Shown one piece after another: positions 15,482 through 21,454 of a stretch of 41,425 nt of DNA. Both the position numbers and the translations under genes were made by a program. The notes below the pieces were generated by a model. The model had not been told where the DNA came from. It ran no database searches and worked only from the letters and a program-made list of their open reading frames with translations. The DNA is from an uncultured Christensenella sp. (lineage in GTDB: Bacteria > Bacillota > Clostridia > Christensenellales > CAG-917): assembly GCA_910584155.1 (NCBI GenBank), contig CAJTYG010000012.1, positions 1-41,425 on the forward strand. The letters run 5' to 3'. Each line of letters begins with the position of its first letter. The stretch's first letter is position 1.

Positions 15482-16525
15482 ATGGAAAAAGAAAAAAACG
15501 TGTATCAACCAAAGCTAAGCGATAAAACTGCGCTGTATGACGAAAACAATGCTGAACAAAGCAACGAAGTTGCCGAAACTACGATGTATGTAGGAAGCAA
15601 CAACAAGCAACGCAGCGAAGCTGCCGAAACTACGCCGTATGTAGAAAGCAACAACAAGCAAAGCAACGAAGTTGCCGAAGCTGCCGAGCAAAGCGGCAAA
15701 ACTGCGCTGTGTGACGAAAACAATGCCGTACAAAGCAACGAAGTTGCCGAAACTACGCCGTATGTAGAAAGCAACAACAAGCAAAGCAACGAAGTTGCCG
15801 AAGCTGCCGAGCAAAGCGGCAAAACTGCGCCGTATGACGAAAACAATGCCGTACAAAGCAACGAAGTTGCCGAAGCTGCCGAGGACATTGGCTACGACGA
15901 AGACGCCGCATTTTTACAGCCCTCCGCAGACGAAGCAAAAAAACTGCGCCTGAAAAAAGCGGGACGTATGACCACAAAGGCGGTCGCCTACACTGCGGTG
16001 ATGACCGCACTCGTATACGTGGGCACTATCATCGGCTATTCGAGTCAAGCGTTTTATTTTAACCTCGGCGACGCTGTTATACTGATATGCGCCGCCCTCT
16101 TCAATCCCGTATGCGCTATGCTCGCAGGCGGGCTCGGTGCGTTTTTCGGCGATATGACGGTGTATCCCGCAACTATGGTTTTCACCCTTATTATAAAAGC
16201 CGCAGAGGGCTTGATTGCAGGCGTGCTGTTTATGCTGATAAACAAATGGTATGACAGACAGTATTTTGTCATCGAAGACAAAAAGGGACGTAAAAAGGCG
16301 TATGCTTTGAAGATAGTGTTTTCCTGCCTCGCATCGCTGCTCAGCGTGACGGTGATGATGCTTGGATACTTTATGTGTCAGTGCCTCTTTTACGGAACGG
16401 TGACAAGCGCACTTGTCGCACTGCCCTTTGACTGTGCGCAGGGCGTGATATCGCTTGCGGTGGCAAATCTTGCCCTGTATGCTTTAAGGCTTGACAACTT
16501 CCGCCATTCGCTGAGATTGAAATAG
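15482..16525 (+). CDS. ribU: ECF transporter S component, probably riboflavin (RibU-like), with repeat-rich N-terminus
   Basis: Membrane substrate-binding subunit of an energy-coupling-factor vitamin transporter; the ATPase and T subunits are not in this window. Residues from about 163 to 347 form the usual S-component core of roughly six helices (TAVMTALVYVGTIIGY, a FNLGDAVILICAALF segment, GGLGAFFGDMTVYP, and a C-terminal pair). Riboflavin or FMN as ligand is inferred from the FMN riboswitch. The start at 15482 is chosen because GGAG lies eight bases before it; the upstream ATG at 15434 would lie inside the expression platform. Oddly, the first 160 residues are a hydrophilic tail of tandem repeats rich in Asn, Glu, Gln and Ser, absent from typical family members. 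Confidence 0.85.
   Translation: MEKEKNVYQPKLSDKTALYDENNAEQSNEVAETTMYVGSNNKQRSEAAETTPYVESNNKQSNEVAEAAEQSGKTALCDENNAVQSNEVAETTPYVESNNKQSNEVAEAAEQSGKTAPYDENNAVQSNEVAEAAEDIGYDEDAAFLQPSADEAKKLRLKKAGRMTTKAVAYTAVMTALVYVGTIIGYSSQAFYFNLGDAVILICAALFNPVCAMLAGGLGAFFGDMTVYPATMVFTLIIKAAEGLIAGVLFMLINKWYDRQYFVIEDKKGRKKAYALKIVFSCLASLLSVTVMMLGYFMCQCLFYGTVTSALVALPFDCAQGVISLAVANLALYALRLDNFRHSLRLK
15524..15892 (+). repeat. in-frame tandem repeat in ribU
   Basis: Units begin with the Lys-Thr-Ala codons at 15524, 15698 and 15821. The second unit is 123 bp (41 codons). The first is 174 bp because a 51-bp subunit is duplicated inside it. The third is partial. All period differences are multiples of three, so length changes keep the frame. 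Confidence 0.9.
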
Positions 16526-16597
16526 TAAATTAAAATTTAAAGAATTTTGTGTTGTAAGCTTCGCAATGAGTGCGTCGTGTAAATTTAAAATAAATAG

Positions 16598-17171
16598 CCC
16601 CCTCTTTCCGGTCTCGCCGGAATTTCTCCCCCACTCAAACTTGGATGCGTGCGGTAGCTCGCTCTTTCTCTACATATATTTCCCGTCGTTCGTGGGGGCG
16701 ACAATCGGTCTGCGCAAACAGCTAACGACGCTTTATTATGCCACTCGTTCACGGGCATAAAAACAACACTTGCCCGTTCACTTGTACTAAGAGCGTGCTT
16801 GACACTCAATTTAGCGCTCGCCGTTGCGAGCGCTTGTTCTAAGCTTCGCAATGAGTTTGCGTTAGTTTACAATCCCCTCACCGCTCCGTCACGCAAAGCG
16901 TGACTTTGCAGAGCTCCCCTTACTAAGGGGAGCCATAATAGGAATTTTCGGGCTCGTGAAATGACTGAAATGTCTGGATTGCTTCGGCAATAGCCTCGCA
17001 ATGACGAATAAAATAATGCAACAGATGACTATATATTTTTCGCAAAAGCGGGAATTGACTTCCCGCTTTTGCACCTTACGTCGCATACTGCGACAGACGT
17101 TTGCGCTTACAGCAAAACTCGCATTTGTGCGATTTTGCGTGCCGAGTGCAACGAGGCGTAACACTCGGCGC
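16598..17171. repeat. hairpin-mosaic repeat, copy B (compact copy)
   Basis: Eight or so dyad modules in a row: TTCCGG/CCGGAA (16606-16622), GATGCGTGCGGTAGCTCGC segment (about 16643-16682), ACGGGC/GCCCGT (16751-16777), GCGCTCGC/GCGAGCGC (about 16813-16832), GTCACGC/GCGTGAC (16888-16904), GCTCCCCTT/AAGGGGAGC (16913-16933), ATTGCTTCGGC module (16974-17006), GCAAAAGCGGGAA/TTCCCGCTTTTGC (17042-17072), GTCGCA/TGCGAC (17080-17094), GCCGAGTG/CACTCGGC (17141-17169). It ends three bases before the fumB stop codon. No supported gene lies in the gap 16526-17173. None of the stems has a U-run, so they do not look like ordinary terminators. Confidence 0.85.
16974..17006 (+). repeat. GATTGCTTCGGC..CTCGCAATGACG repeat, copy 4
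   Basis: Single copy in the compact mosaic, one base longer in the centre than the copies at 4275 and 4594. In copy A the corresponding place is split by the DUF4364 segment and marked by copies on both sides. Confidence 0.85.
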
Positions 17172-17173
17172 AA

Positions 17174-17695
17174 TTAAAAAACGCTGTTGCCTTTGCTGTC
17201 TATGGCGACTATAAGCGGGAAATCCTGCACCTCGAATTTGTACATTGCCTCTGTGCCGAGCTCCTCAAAGGCGACAAGGCTGCTGCGCTTTATTGCGTGC
17301 GCATATACTGCGCCTGCGCCGCCTATTGCGCAAAGATACACTGCACCGTTGCGCACTATTGCGTCATAGACCTCTTTTGACCGATCCCCCTTGCCTATGC
17401 TTGCGCCTATGCCGTTGTCGTAGAGCGTGGGGGCGTATTTATCCATACGCATTGCCGTAGTAGGCCCTGCCGATATGGGCTTGCCGCTAAGGTCAAAACA
17501 GGCTCCCACATAATATATTCCCTGTCCCTCAAGCGAAATGGGCAAAGCTCCGCCGCTGTTTATCGCATCGTACATACGCTTGTGCCCTGCGTCACGGGCT
17601 GTGTATATAATTCCGTTTAGCAGCACTCTATCGCCTGCGCTTAACCCCGCAAGCTCCGCCTTGTCAAACGGCGCAGAAATCCTTTTATACTGCAT
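17174..17695 (-). CDS. fumB: fumarate hydratase, beta subunit (class I, C-terminal part)
   Basis: Partner of the alpha subunit encoded just upstream; together they form the oxygen-sensitive [4Fe-4S] class I fumarase that hydrates fumarate to malate. The 173-residue protein begins with the usual GDRVLLNGIIYTARDAGHKR segment (about 21-40) and contains the conserved GPTTAMRMD and IGKGDR motifs, ending with EVQDFPLIVAIDSKGNS. Starts eight bases after the alpha subunit with a GAGGTGAGCT site. The two-subunit arrangement is the common form in Clostridia. Confidence 0.94.
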   Translation of the reverse strand: MQYKRISAPFDKAELAGLSAGDRVLLNGIIYTARDAGHKRMYDAINSGGALPISLEGQGIYYVGACFDLSGKPISAGPTTAMRMDKYAPTLYDNGIGASIGKGDRSKEVYDAIVRNGAVYLCAIGGAGAVYAHAIKRSSLVAFEELGTEAMYKFEVQDFPLIVAIDSKGNSVF

Positions 17696-17703
17696 AGCTC
17701 ACC

Positions 17704-18540
17704 TCAAATCACCGTATGCGCCAAGCGCACCGCATTGCACTGCACGTTTATCGCAACAGGCAGGGCGGATATGTGCGTGGGATATTTTGCTATATGCACG
17801 CCGATAGCCGTCGTGTCGCCGCCGAAGCCCTGCGCACCTATACCCAAAGCGTTTATTTTTGAAAGCATTTCCCGCTCGAGCTCGGCAAGCGTACTGTCCT
17901 CGCTGGGTGCGCCGACCTCACGAAGTAACTGCTCCTTTGCAAGCAGCATTGCCTTTTCTGCCGTGCCGCCTATGCCCACGCCTATCACCATAGGCGGACA
18001 GGGATTTGAGCCTGCAAGTCTGACGGCTTCGAGTATGCAGCTTTTTACGCCTTCCATTCCCGCAGACGGGGTGAGCATATAGAGCCTCGACATATTTTCG
18101 CTGCCGAAGCCCTTTGGCAAAAAGGTCAATTCCATTTTGTCGCCCTCTACCAAAGTGACGTGCGTGACGGCGGGCGTATTGTCCCTTGTGTTTATGCGGG
18201 TGACGGGATCGAGCACGCTCGCTCTGTAGCCGTTATCCCTATATCCTCTGCGCACGCCCTCGTCAACGGCGTCCGTAAGCAGTCCGCCTGTGATATGCAC
18301 GTCCTGCCCGAGCTTTACGAACACGACGGACATACCCGTATCCTGACATACGGGCAAGCCGTTTGCCTCCGCTACACGGGCGTTCTCGGCAAGCATTTCA
18401 AGCGCAAAGACGGCGTTAGCGTTGCGCTCCCTTTCAAGCGCACACCCCATCGCCCTCTTGCAGGACGGCGTAAGCGAGGAACAGGCTTTTGTAAGCTTTG
18501 CCACCTCGTCAGCAATCTGACCGAATGTTATCTCTCTCAT
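17704..18540 (-). CDS. fumA: fumarate hydratase, alpha subunit (class I, N-terminal part)
   Basis: Carries iron-sulfur cluster cysteines: GLPVCQDTGM with Cys65 and GSNPCPPMVIGVGIGG further on; GAQGFGGDTTAIGV near the C-terminus completes the site. The 278-residue length is normal. The gene diverges from malic enzyme. It has no Shine-Dalgarno site: a TATAAT box ends only seven bases before the ATG, with TTGAAA 17 bases further upstream, so the mRNA probably begins at or next to the start codon. Confidence 0.94.
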   Translation of the reverse strand: MREITFGQIADEVAKLTKACSSLTPSCKRAMGCALERERNANAVFALEMLAENARVAEANGLPVCQDTGMSVVFVKLGQDVHITGGLLTDAVDEGVRRGYRDNGYRASVLDPVTRINTRDNTPAVTHVTLVEGDKMELTFLPKGFGSENMSRLYMLTPSAGMEGVKSCILEAVRLAGSNPCPPMVIGVGIGGTAEKAMLLAKEQLLREVGAPSEDSTLAELEREMLSKINALGIGAQGFGGDTTAIGVHIAKYPTHISALPVAINVQCNAVRLAHTVI

Positions 18541-18547
18541 AAGTGCG

Positions 18548-18576
18548 ATTATAGCTTAAATGCGCAGGTTTTTCAA
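18548..18576 (-). promoter_or_regulatory. fumAB promoter, leaderless geometry
   Basis: Minus-strand TTGAAA (18571-18576), spacer 17, TATAAT (18548-18553), then seven bases to the ATG at 18540. Confidence 0.8.
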
Positions 18577-18589
18577 GACATTTAAAGTA

Positions 18590-18618
18590 TTGAGTTGTGT
18601 TATTGCTCAAATTATAGT
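18590..18618 (+). promoter_or_regulatory. malic enzyme promoter
   Basis: TTGAGT (18590-18595), spacer 17, TATAGT (18613-18618). A normal leader of about 30 bases follows, with GGAG before the start, in contrast to the divergent fumA. Confidence 0.7.
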
Positions 18619-18654
18619 AAAATCGACTGTATCAAATGCTGACGGAGCTCAATT

Positions 18655-19824
18655 ATGGATTATCAGAAGTTATCACTTGAAAAGCACTACGAGTGGCAGG
18701 GCAAGCTCGAGATGACGTCACGTGTGAAGGTGGACGGCAAGGAAGCGCTTTCACTTGCGTATACGCCCGGCGTCGCCGCTCCCTGTCTTGCGATAAAAGA
18801 GGACAAAAATCTGTCATACGCCCTCACAAGACGTTGGAACACCGTTGCCGTCATCACGGACGGCTCGGCAGTGCTCGGGCTTGGCAATATCGGTCCTCTT
18901 GCGGGTATGCCCGTTATGGAAGGCAAATGCGTGCTGTTTAAGGAATTTGCGGATATTGACGCTATCCCCATCTGCCTCGATACGCAAAACGTGGACGAGA
19001 TAGTTGCGACTGTAAGGGCGATTTCACTGAGCTTTGGCGGAATAAACCTTGAGGATATATCCGCACCACGCTGCTTCGAAGTGGAACGCAGATTGAAAGA
19101 GCTTTGCGATATCCCCGTCTTCCACGACGATCAGCACGGCACCGCCATCGTTTTGGCGGCTGCGCTTAAAAACGCACTTAAGCTTGTCAAAAAGGATATT
19201 TCAACTGCCCGTTTGGTCATAAACGGCGCAGGAAGCGCAGGCATCGCCATTGCGGAATTTTTGCTGCTTTTGGGCGCAAAAGACCTTGTCGTTTGCGACA
19301 GACTCGGCATAATTGACGAAAGCGACCGCTTCAACTGTGCGCAGAATGAGCTTGCAAAGCGCACCAACCCACGCAAGGTCACGGGCGGTCTTAAAGAGGC
19401 TATAGAGGGCGCAGACGCATTTATCGGCGTGAGCACAAAGGACGTGCTGTCGCAGGATATGGTGCGCAGCATGGCGGCTGAGCCTATCGTGTTTGCTATG
19501 GCAAATCCCTCGCCCGAAATAATGCCCGAGCTCGCCCTCGAGGCGGGCGCAAGAGTTGTTGCGACGGGGCGCAGCGATATGCCGAATCAGATAAACAACG
19601 TGCTTGCGTTCCCCGGAATATTCAGAGGCGCACTGGATACGAGAGCGAGCGAAATAAACGAGCAGATGAAAATTGCCGCAAGCAATGCGCTTGCCTCGCT
19701 TGTGAGCGAAAACGAGCTTTGCGACACATATATACTGCCAAAAGCCTTTGACGGACGTGTAGCCCCTGCGGTGGCAAAAGCCGTCGCCGAAGCCGCAAAA
19801 GCGAGCGGCGTTGCAAAAATCTGA
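18655..19824 (+). CDS. maeA: NAD(P)-dependent malic enzyme (oxaloacetate-decarboxylating)
   Basis: Oxidatively decarboxylates malate to pyruvate. The 389-residue length fits the short bacterial family. SLAYTPGVAAPC (33-44) contains the catalytic Tyr36 and a GKCVLFKEFADIDA segment the catalytic Lys91. FHDDQHGTAIV (156-166) provides metal ligands, and GAGSAGIA (191-198) is the dinucleotide loop. The cofactor cannot be told with certainty. Divergent from fumAB, so fumarate-to-malate and malate-to-pyruvate enzymes share a regulatory region. Confidence 0.95.
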   Translation: MDYQKLSLEKHYEWQGKLEMTSRVKVDGKEALSLAYTPGVAAPCLAIKEDKNLSYALTRRWNTVAVITDGSAVLGLGNIGPLAGMPVMEGKCVLFKEFADIDAIPICLDTQNVDEIVATVRAISLSFGGINLEDISAPRCFEVERRLKELCDIPVFHDDQHGTAIVLAAALKNALKLVKKDISTARLVINGAGSAGIAIAEFLLLLGAKDLVVCDRLGIIDESDRFNCAQNELAKRTNPRKVTGGLKEAIEGADAFIGVSTKDVLSQDMVRSMAAEPIVFAMANPSPEIMPELALEAGARVVATGRSDMPNQINNVLAFPGIFRGALDTRASEINEQMKIAASNALASLVSENELCDTYILPKAFDGRVAPAVAKAVAEAAKASGVAKI

Positions 19825-19830
19825 CAAAAC

Positions 19831-19865
19831 AAAAAGCCGATATGCAAAAACATATCGGCTTTTTG
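19831..19865. terminator. bidirectional terminator between malic enzyme and PH-domain gene
   Basis: AAAAAGCCGATATG and CATATCGGCTTTTT pair perfectly around a six-base loop. It serves the two convergent genes. Confidence 0.9.
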
Positions 19866-19881
19866 ATTTAATTAGCTAAAA

Positions 19882-20355
19882 TTATGTAAATGACTGTATT
19901 GCATCGTTTAATTTATTTTTGAACATACCAACGTCTTTTATGCCATCAAAACTGTGTCCGACCGAATTGCCGCTGCCCGATATATGTATAGAACCGTAAT
20001 TGAATATCCTGCCTGCAAATGATATTTGCACCGAAGCGGTGTCTACTTTGTTTAACACCAAATCAACCTCATTACGGTTTATGACGCCCCATTTGCCATA
20101 AACACGTTGATTAGTGACAATCAGTGCGCAAGATTTTACACGGATTATCGCTATAATAAAAGGTATCCAACCGACTACCAAAAACACTACGCCCAAAACT
20201 ATCATCACTGTTTTTATGTCGTCTGTTGCAAATACCATAAAGCATATGCCGATAATTATACATATCAACGTATATATAAGCTTGGGAAACGCTTTTAATA
20301 CACTAAATGTCGCCCTTGCAATTATTTGTTCATTTCGGTTTAAAAAATTTTCCAT
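19882..20355 (-). CDS. membrane-anchored bacterial PH-domain protein
   Basis: A 157-residue protein with two closely spaced hydrophobic helices (about 22-45 and 48-70, including LIYTLICIIIGICFMVFA and a VIVLGVVFLVVGWIPFII-like stretch), followed by a bacterial PH-like domain whose VTNQRVYGKWGVINRNEVDL strand-turn is typical of the bPH_2 family. Role unknown; such proteins sit at the membrane and some respond to envelope stress. AGGAGG precedes the ATG. Promoter TTGACA-17-TACAAT carries a palindromic operator in its spacer and faces a small XRE repressor gene. Confidence 0.8.
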   Translation of the reverse strand: MENFLNRNEQIIARATFSVLKAFPKLIYTLICIIIGICFMVFATDDIKTVMIVLGVVFLVVGWIPFIIAIIRVKSCALIVTNQRVYGKWGVINRNEVDLVLNKVDTASVQISFAGRIFNYGSIHISGSGNSVGHSFDGIKDVGMFKNKLNDAIQSFT

Positions 20356-20379
20356 AAAATTCCTCCTAAGATATAAGTA

Positions 20380-20408
20380 ATTGTAATAGGTCTTTTGACC
20401 TATGTCAA
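20380..20408 (-). promoter_or_regulatory. promoter of the PH-domain gene
   Basis: Minus-strand TTGACA (20403-20408), spacer 17, TACAAT (20380-20385). The spacer is occupied by the palindrome at 20386-20403. Confidence 0.85.
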
Positions 20409-20422
20409 TACTTTTGACCTAT
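20386..20422. promoter_or_regulatory. probable XRE operator: palindrome plus half-site
   Basis: ATAGGTCTTTTGACCTAT (20386-20403) is a perfect 7+7 inverted repeat. A second GACCTAT half-site, preceded by the same CTTTT, lies at 20416-20422, just ahead of the -10 box of the XRE gene. Binding would block the PH-gene promoter directly and could autoregulate the repressor. Confidence 0.7.
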
Positions 20423-20429
20423 TTTTGTC

Positions 20430-20435
20430 TATAAT
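20430..20435 (+). promoter_or_regulatory. -10 box of the XRE gene, leaderless geometry
   Basis: TATAAT lies six bases before the ATG at 20442, with no Shine-Dalgarno site between. No good -35 hexamer is visible (AATACT at 20407-20412 is the best), so the promoter may need help or be weak. Confidence 0.6.
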
Positions 20436-20441
20436 TCTTTT

Positions 20442-20639
20442 ATGACATACAGTGAAATAATCAGACAGGTTATGATAGAACAGAAGCTTAGTCAGCAAAA
20501 ATTTGCTGAAGCTATCGGCGTAAATCAAACCACTGTAAGTCAATGGCTTTTAGGCAATAAAAAACCCGGTTTTGACAGCATAAGACTGATGTATGAAAAA
20601 TTTGGAATTGAACCAAATGCTTTGTTTGGAATAGATTGA
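20442..20639 (+). CDS. small XRE-family helix-turn-helix repressor
   Basis: A 65-residue protein consisting of little more than a Cro/CI-type DNA-binding domain: LSQQKFAEAIGVNQTTVSQWL (described as residues 15-35) is the helix-turn-helix and FGIEPNALFGID ends it. No dimerisation or sensor domain is present. It probably controls the divergent PH-domain gene through the shared palindrome. The missing Shine-Dalgarno site and close -10 box recall leaderless phage repressors. Confidence 0.88.
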   Translation: MTYSEIIRQVMIEQKLSQQKFAEAIGVNQTTVSQWLLGNKKPGFDSIRLMYEKFGIEPNALFGID

Positions 20640-20676
20640 TTTTTTAATAAAATATCCTAAAATTCAATAATATATT

Positions 20677-21375
20677 TTAAATTTCTACGCCGAGCAAATC
20701 CGCAAGCTCCTGCGCACTGTGTGCAAAGGTCTTGCCGCCGCTATTGCGCAAAAACGCCTCCGTTCTATAGCCGTAGCACACGCTTATGCAGGGCAAGCCC
20801 GCACGGCTTGCTGCAATTATATCTGTGTCGCCGTCGCCCACAAACACCGCTTCGTCCTCGCTTACGCCAAGCCGAGAGAGGGCGGCAAAAAGCATATCGG
20901 GCTCGGGCTTTAGCCTTACGCCTGCCCTGTCGCCCACCGCTACGCCGATAAGCCCGCCAAACAGCCTGTCGTTTAATCTGTCGACCGCCTCCTGCACCTT
21001 GTTGGATACGACTGCGGTTTTTATCCCGTTTTCCTTCAGCACCTCAAGCAGCTTCAATATTCCGTCATACGGCAGGGTATGGTCCTCGCCGTGCTCGATG
21101 TAATAAGCTCTGAACACCTCGCCGACACGTCTGCACTTATCAGCAAAGTTATTTGCTTTTTCGCTGTCCGTTTGGATATCCGCCTTTAATTCGTCGGGCA
21201 TGGCACGGGCGATGAGTACATCAACGCCGTCGCCTATAAACGACTGAATTTCCGCCTTGCTGCGCTTAGCATATCCGCACTCTTCAAGTGCGTGGTTTAA
21301 GGACAGATACAGGTCGTCGAGAGTGTCGAGCAACGTTCCGTCCATATCGAAGATAACGGCTTTAAAATTTTTCAT
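20677..21375 (-). CDS. gph: HAD-superfamily phosphatase (phosphoglycolate phosphatase-like)
   Basis: A 232-residue hydrolase of the HAD subfamily IA. Motif I FDMDGTLLDT is at about 9-18 with the nucleophilic Asp, VVSNK is motif II, the lysine of LKPEPD is motif III and FVGDGDTDIIAASRAG is motif IV. The helical cap lies between motifs I and II. It resembles Gph/PpaX-type enzymes, but the substrate is not defined by sequence. ATG at 21375 is preferred over the GTG at 21381 for spacing from AGGTG. Promoter TTGACG-16-TATAAT at 21406-21433. Confidence 0.88.
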   Translation of the reverse strand: MKNFKAVIFDMDGTLLDTLDDLYLSLNHALEECGYAKRSKAEIQSFIGDGVDVLIARAMPDELKADIQTDSEKANNFADKCRRVGEVFRAYYIEHGEDHTLPYDGILKLLEVLKENGIKTAVVSNKVQEAVDRLNDRLFGGLIGVAVGDRAGVRLKPEPDMLFAALSRLGVSEDEAVFVGDGDTDIIAASRAGLPCISVCYGYRTEAFLRNSGGKTFAHSAQELADLLGVEI

Positions 21376-21405
21376 AAGCACCTAATATACACCTGTATAA
21401 TAAAT

Positions 21406-21433
21406 ATTATAATACAACTTACATAAACGTCAA
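21406..21433 (-). promoter_or_regulatory. promoter of the HAD phosphatase gene
   Basis: Minus-strand TTGACG (21428-21433), spacer 16, TATAAT (21406-21411), followed by an AGGTG site before the start. Confidence 0.7.
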
Positions 21434-21454
21434 TATTTCAACATATTTTTTGAT

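Noticed and set aside
15524..15892. CRISPR-like or regulatory DNA repeat in front of the S component
   Set aside because: Periods are multiples of three, the frame stays open and the ribosome site lies before the repeats, so it is coding.
16598..17171. Protein-coding genes in the compact hairpin mosaic
   Set aside because: Open frames there are short, cross palindromes and are not shared in frame with the second copy.
21421..21454. Leaderless promoter for the YkvI-like gene (CATATT seven bases before the ATG)
   Set aside because: The start lacks a Shine-Dalgarno site as in the leaderless genes, but the -10 and -35 boxes match too poorly to support.
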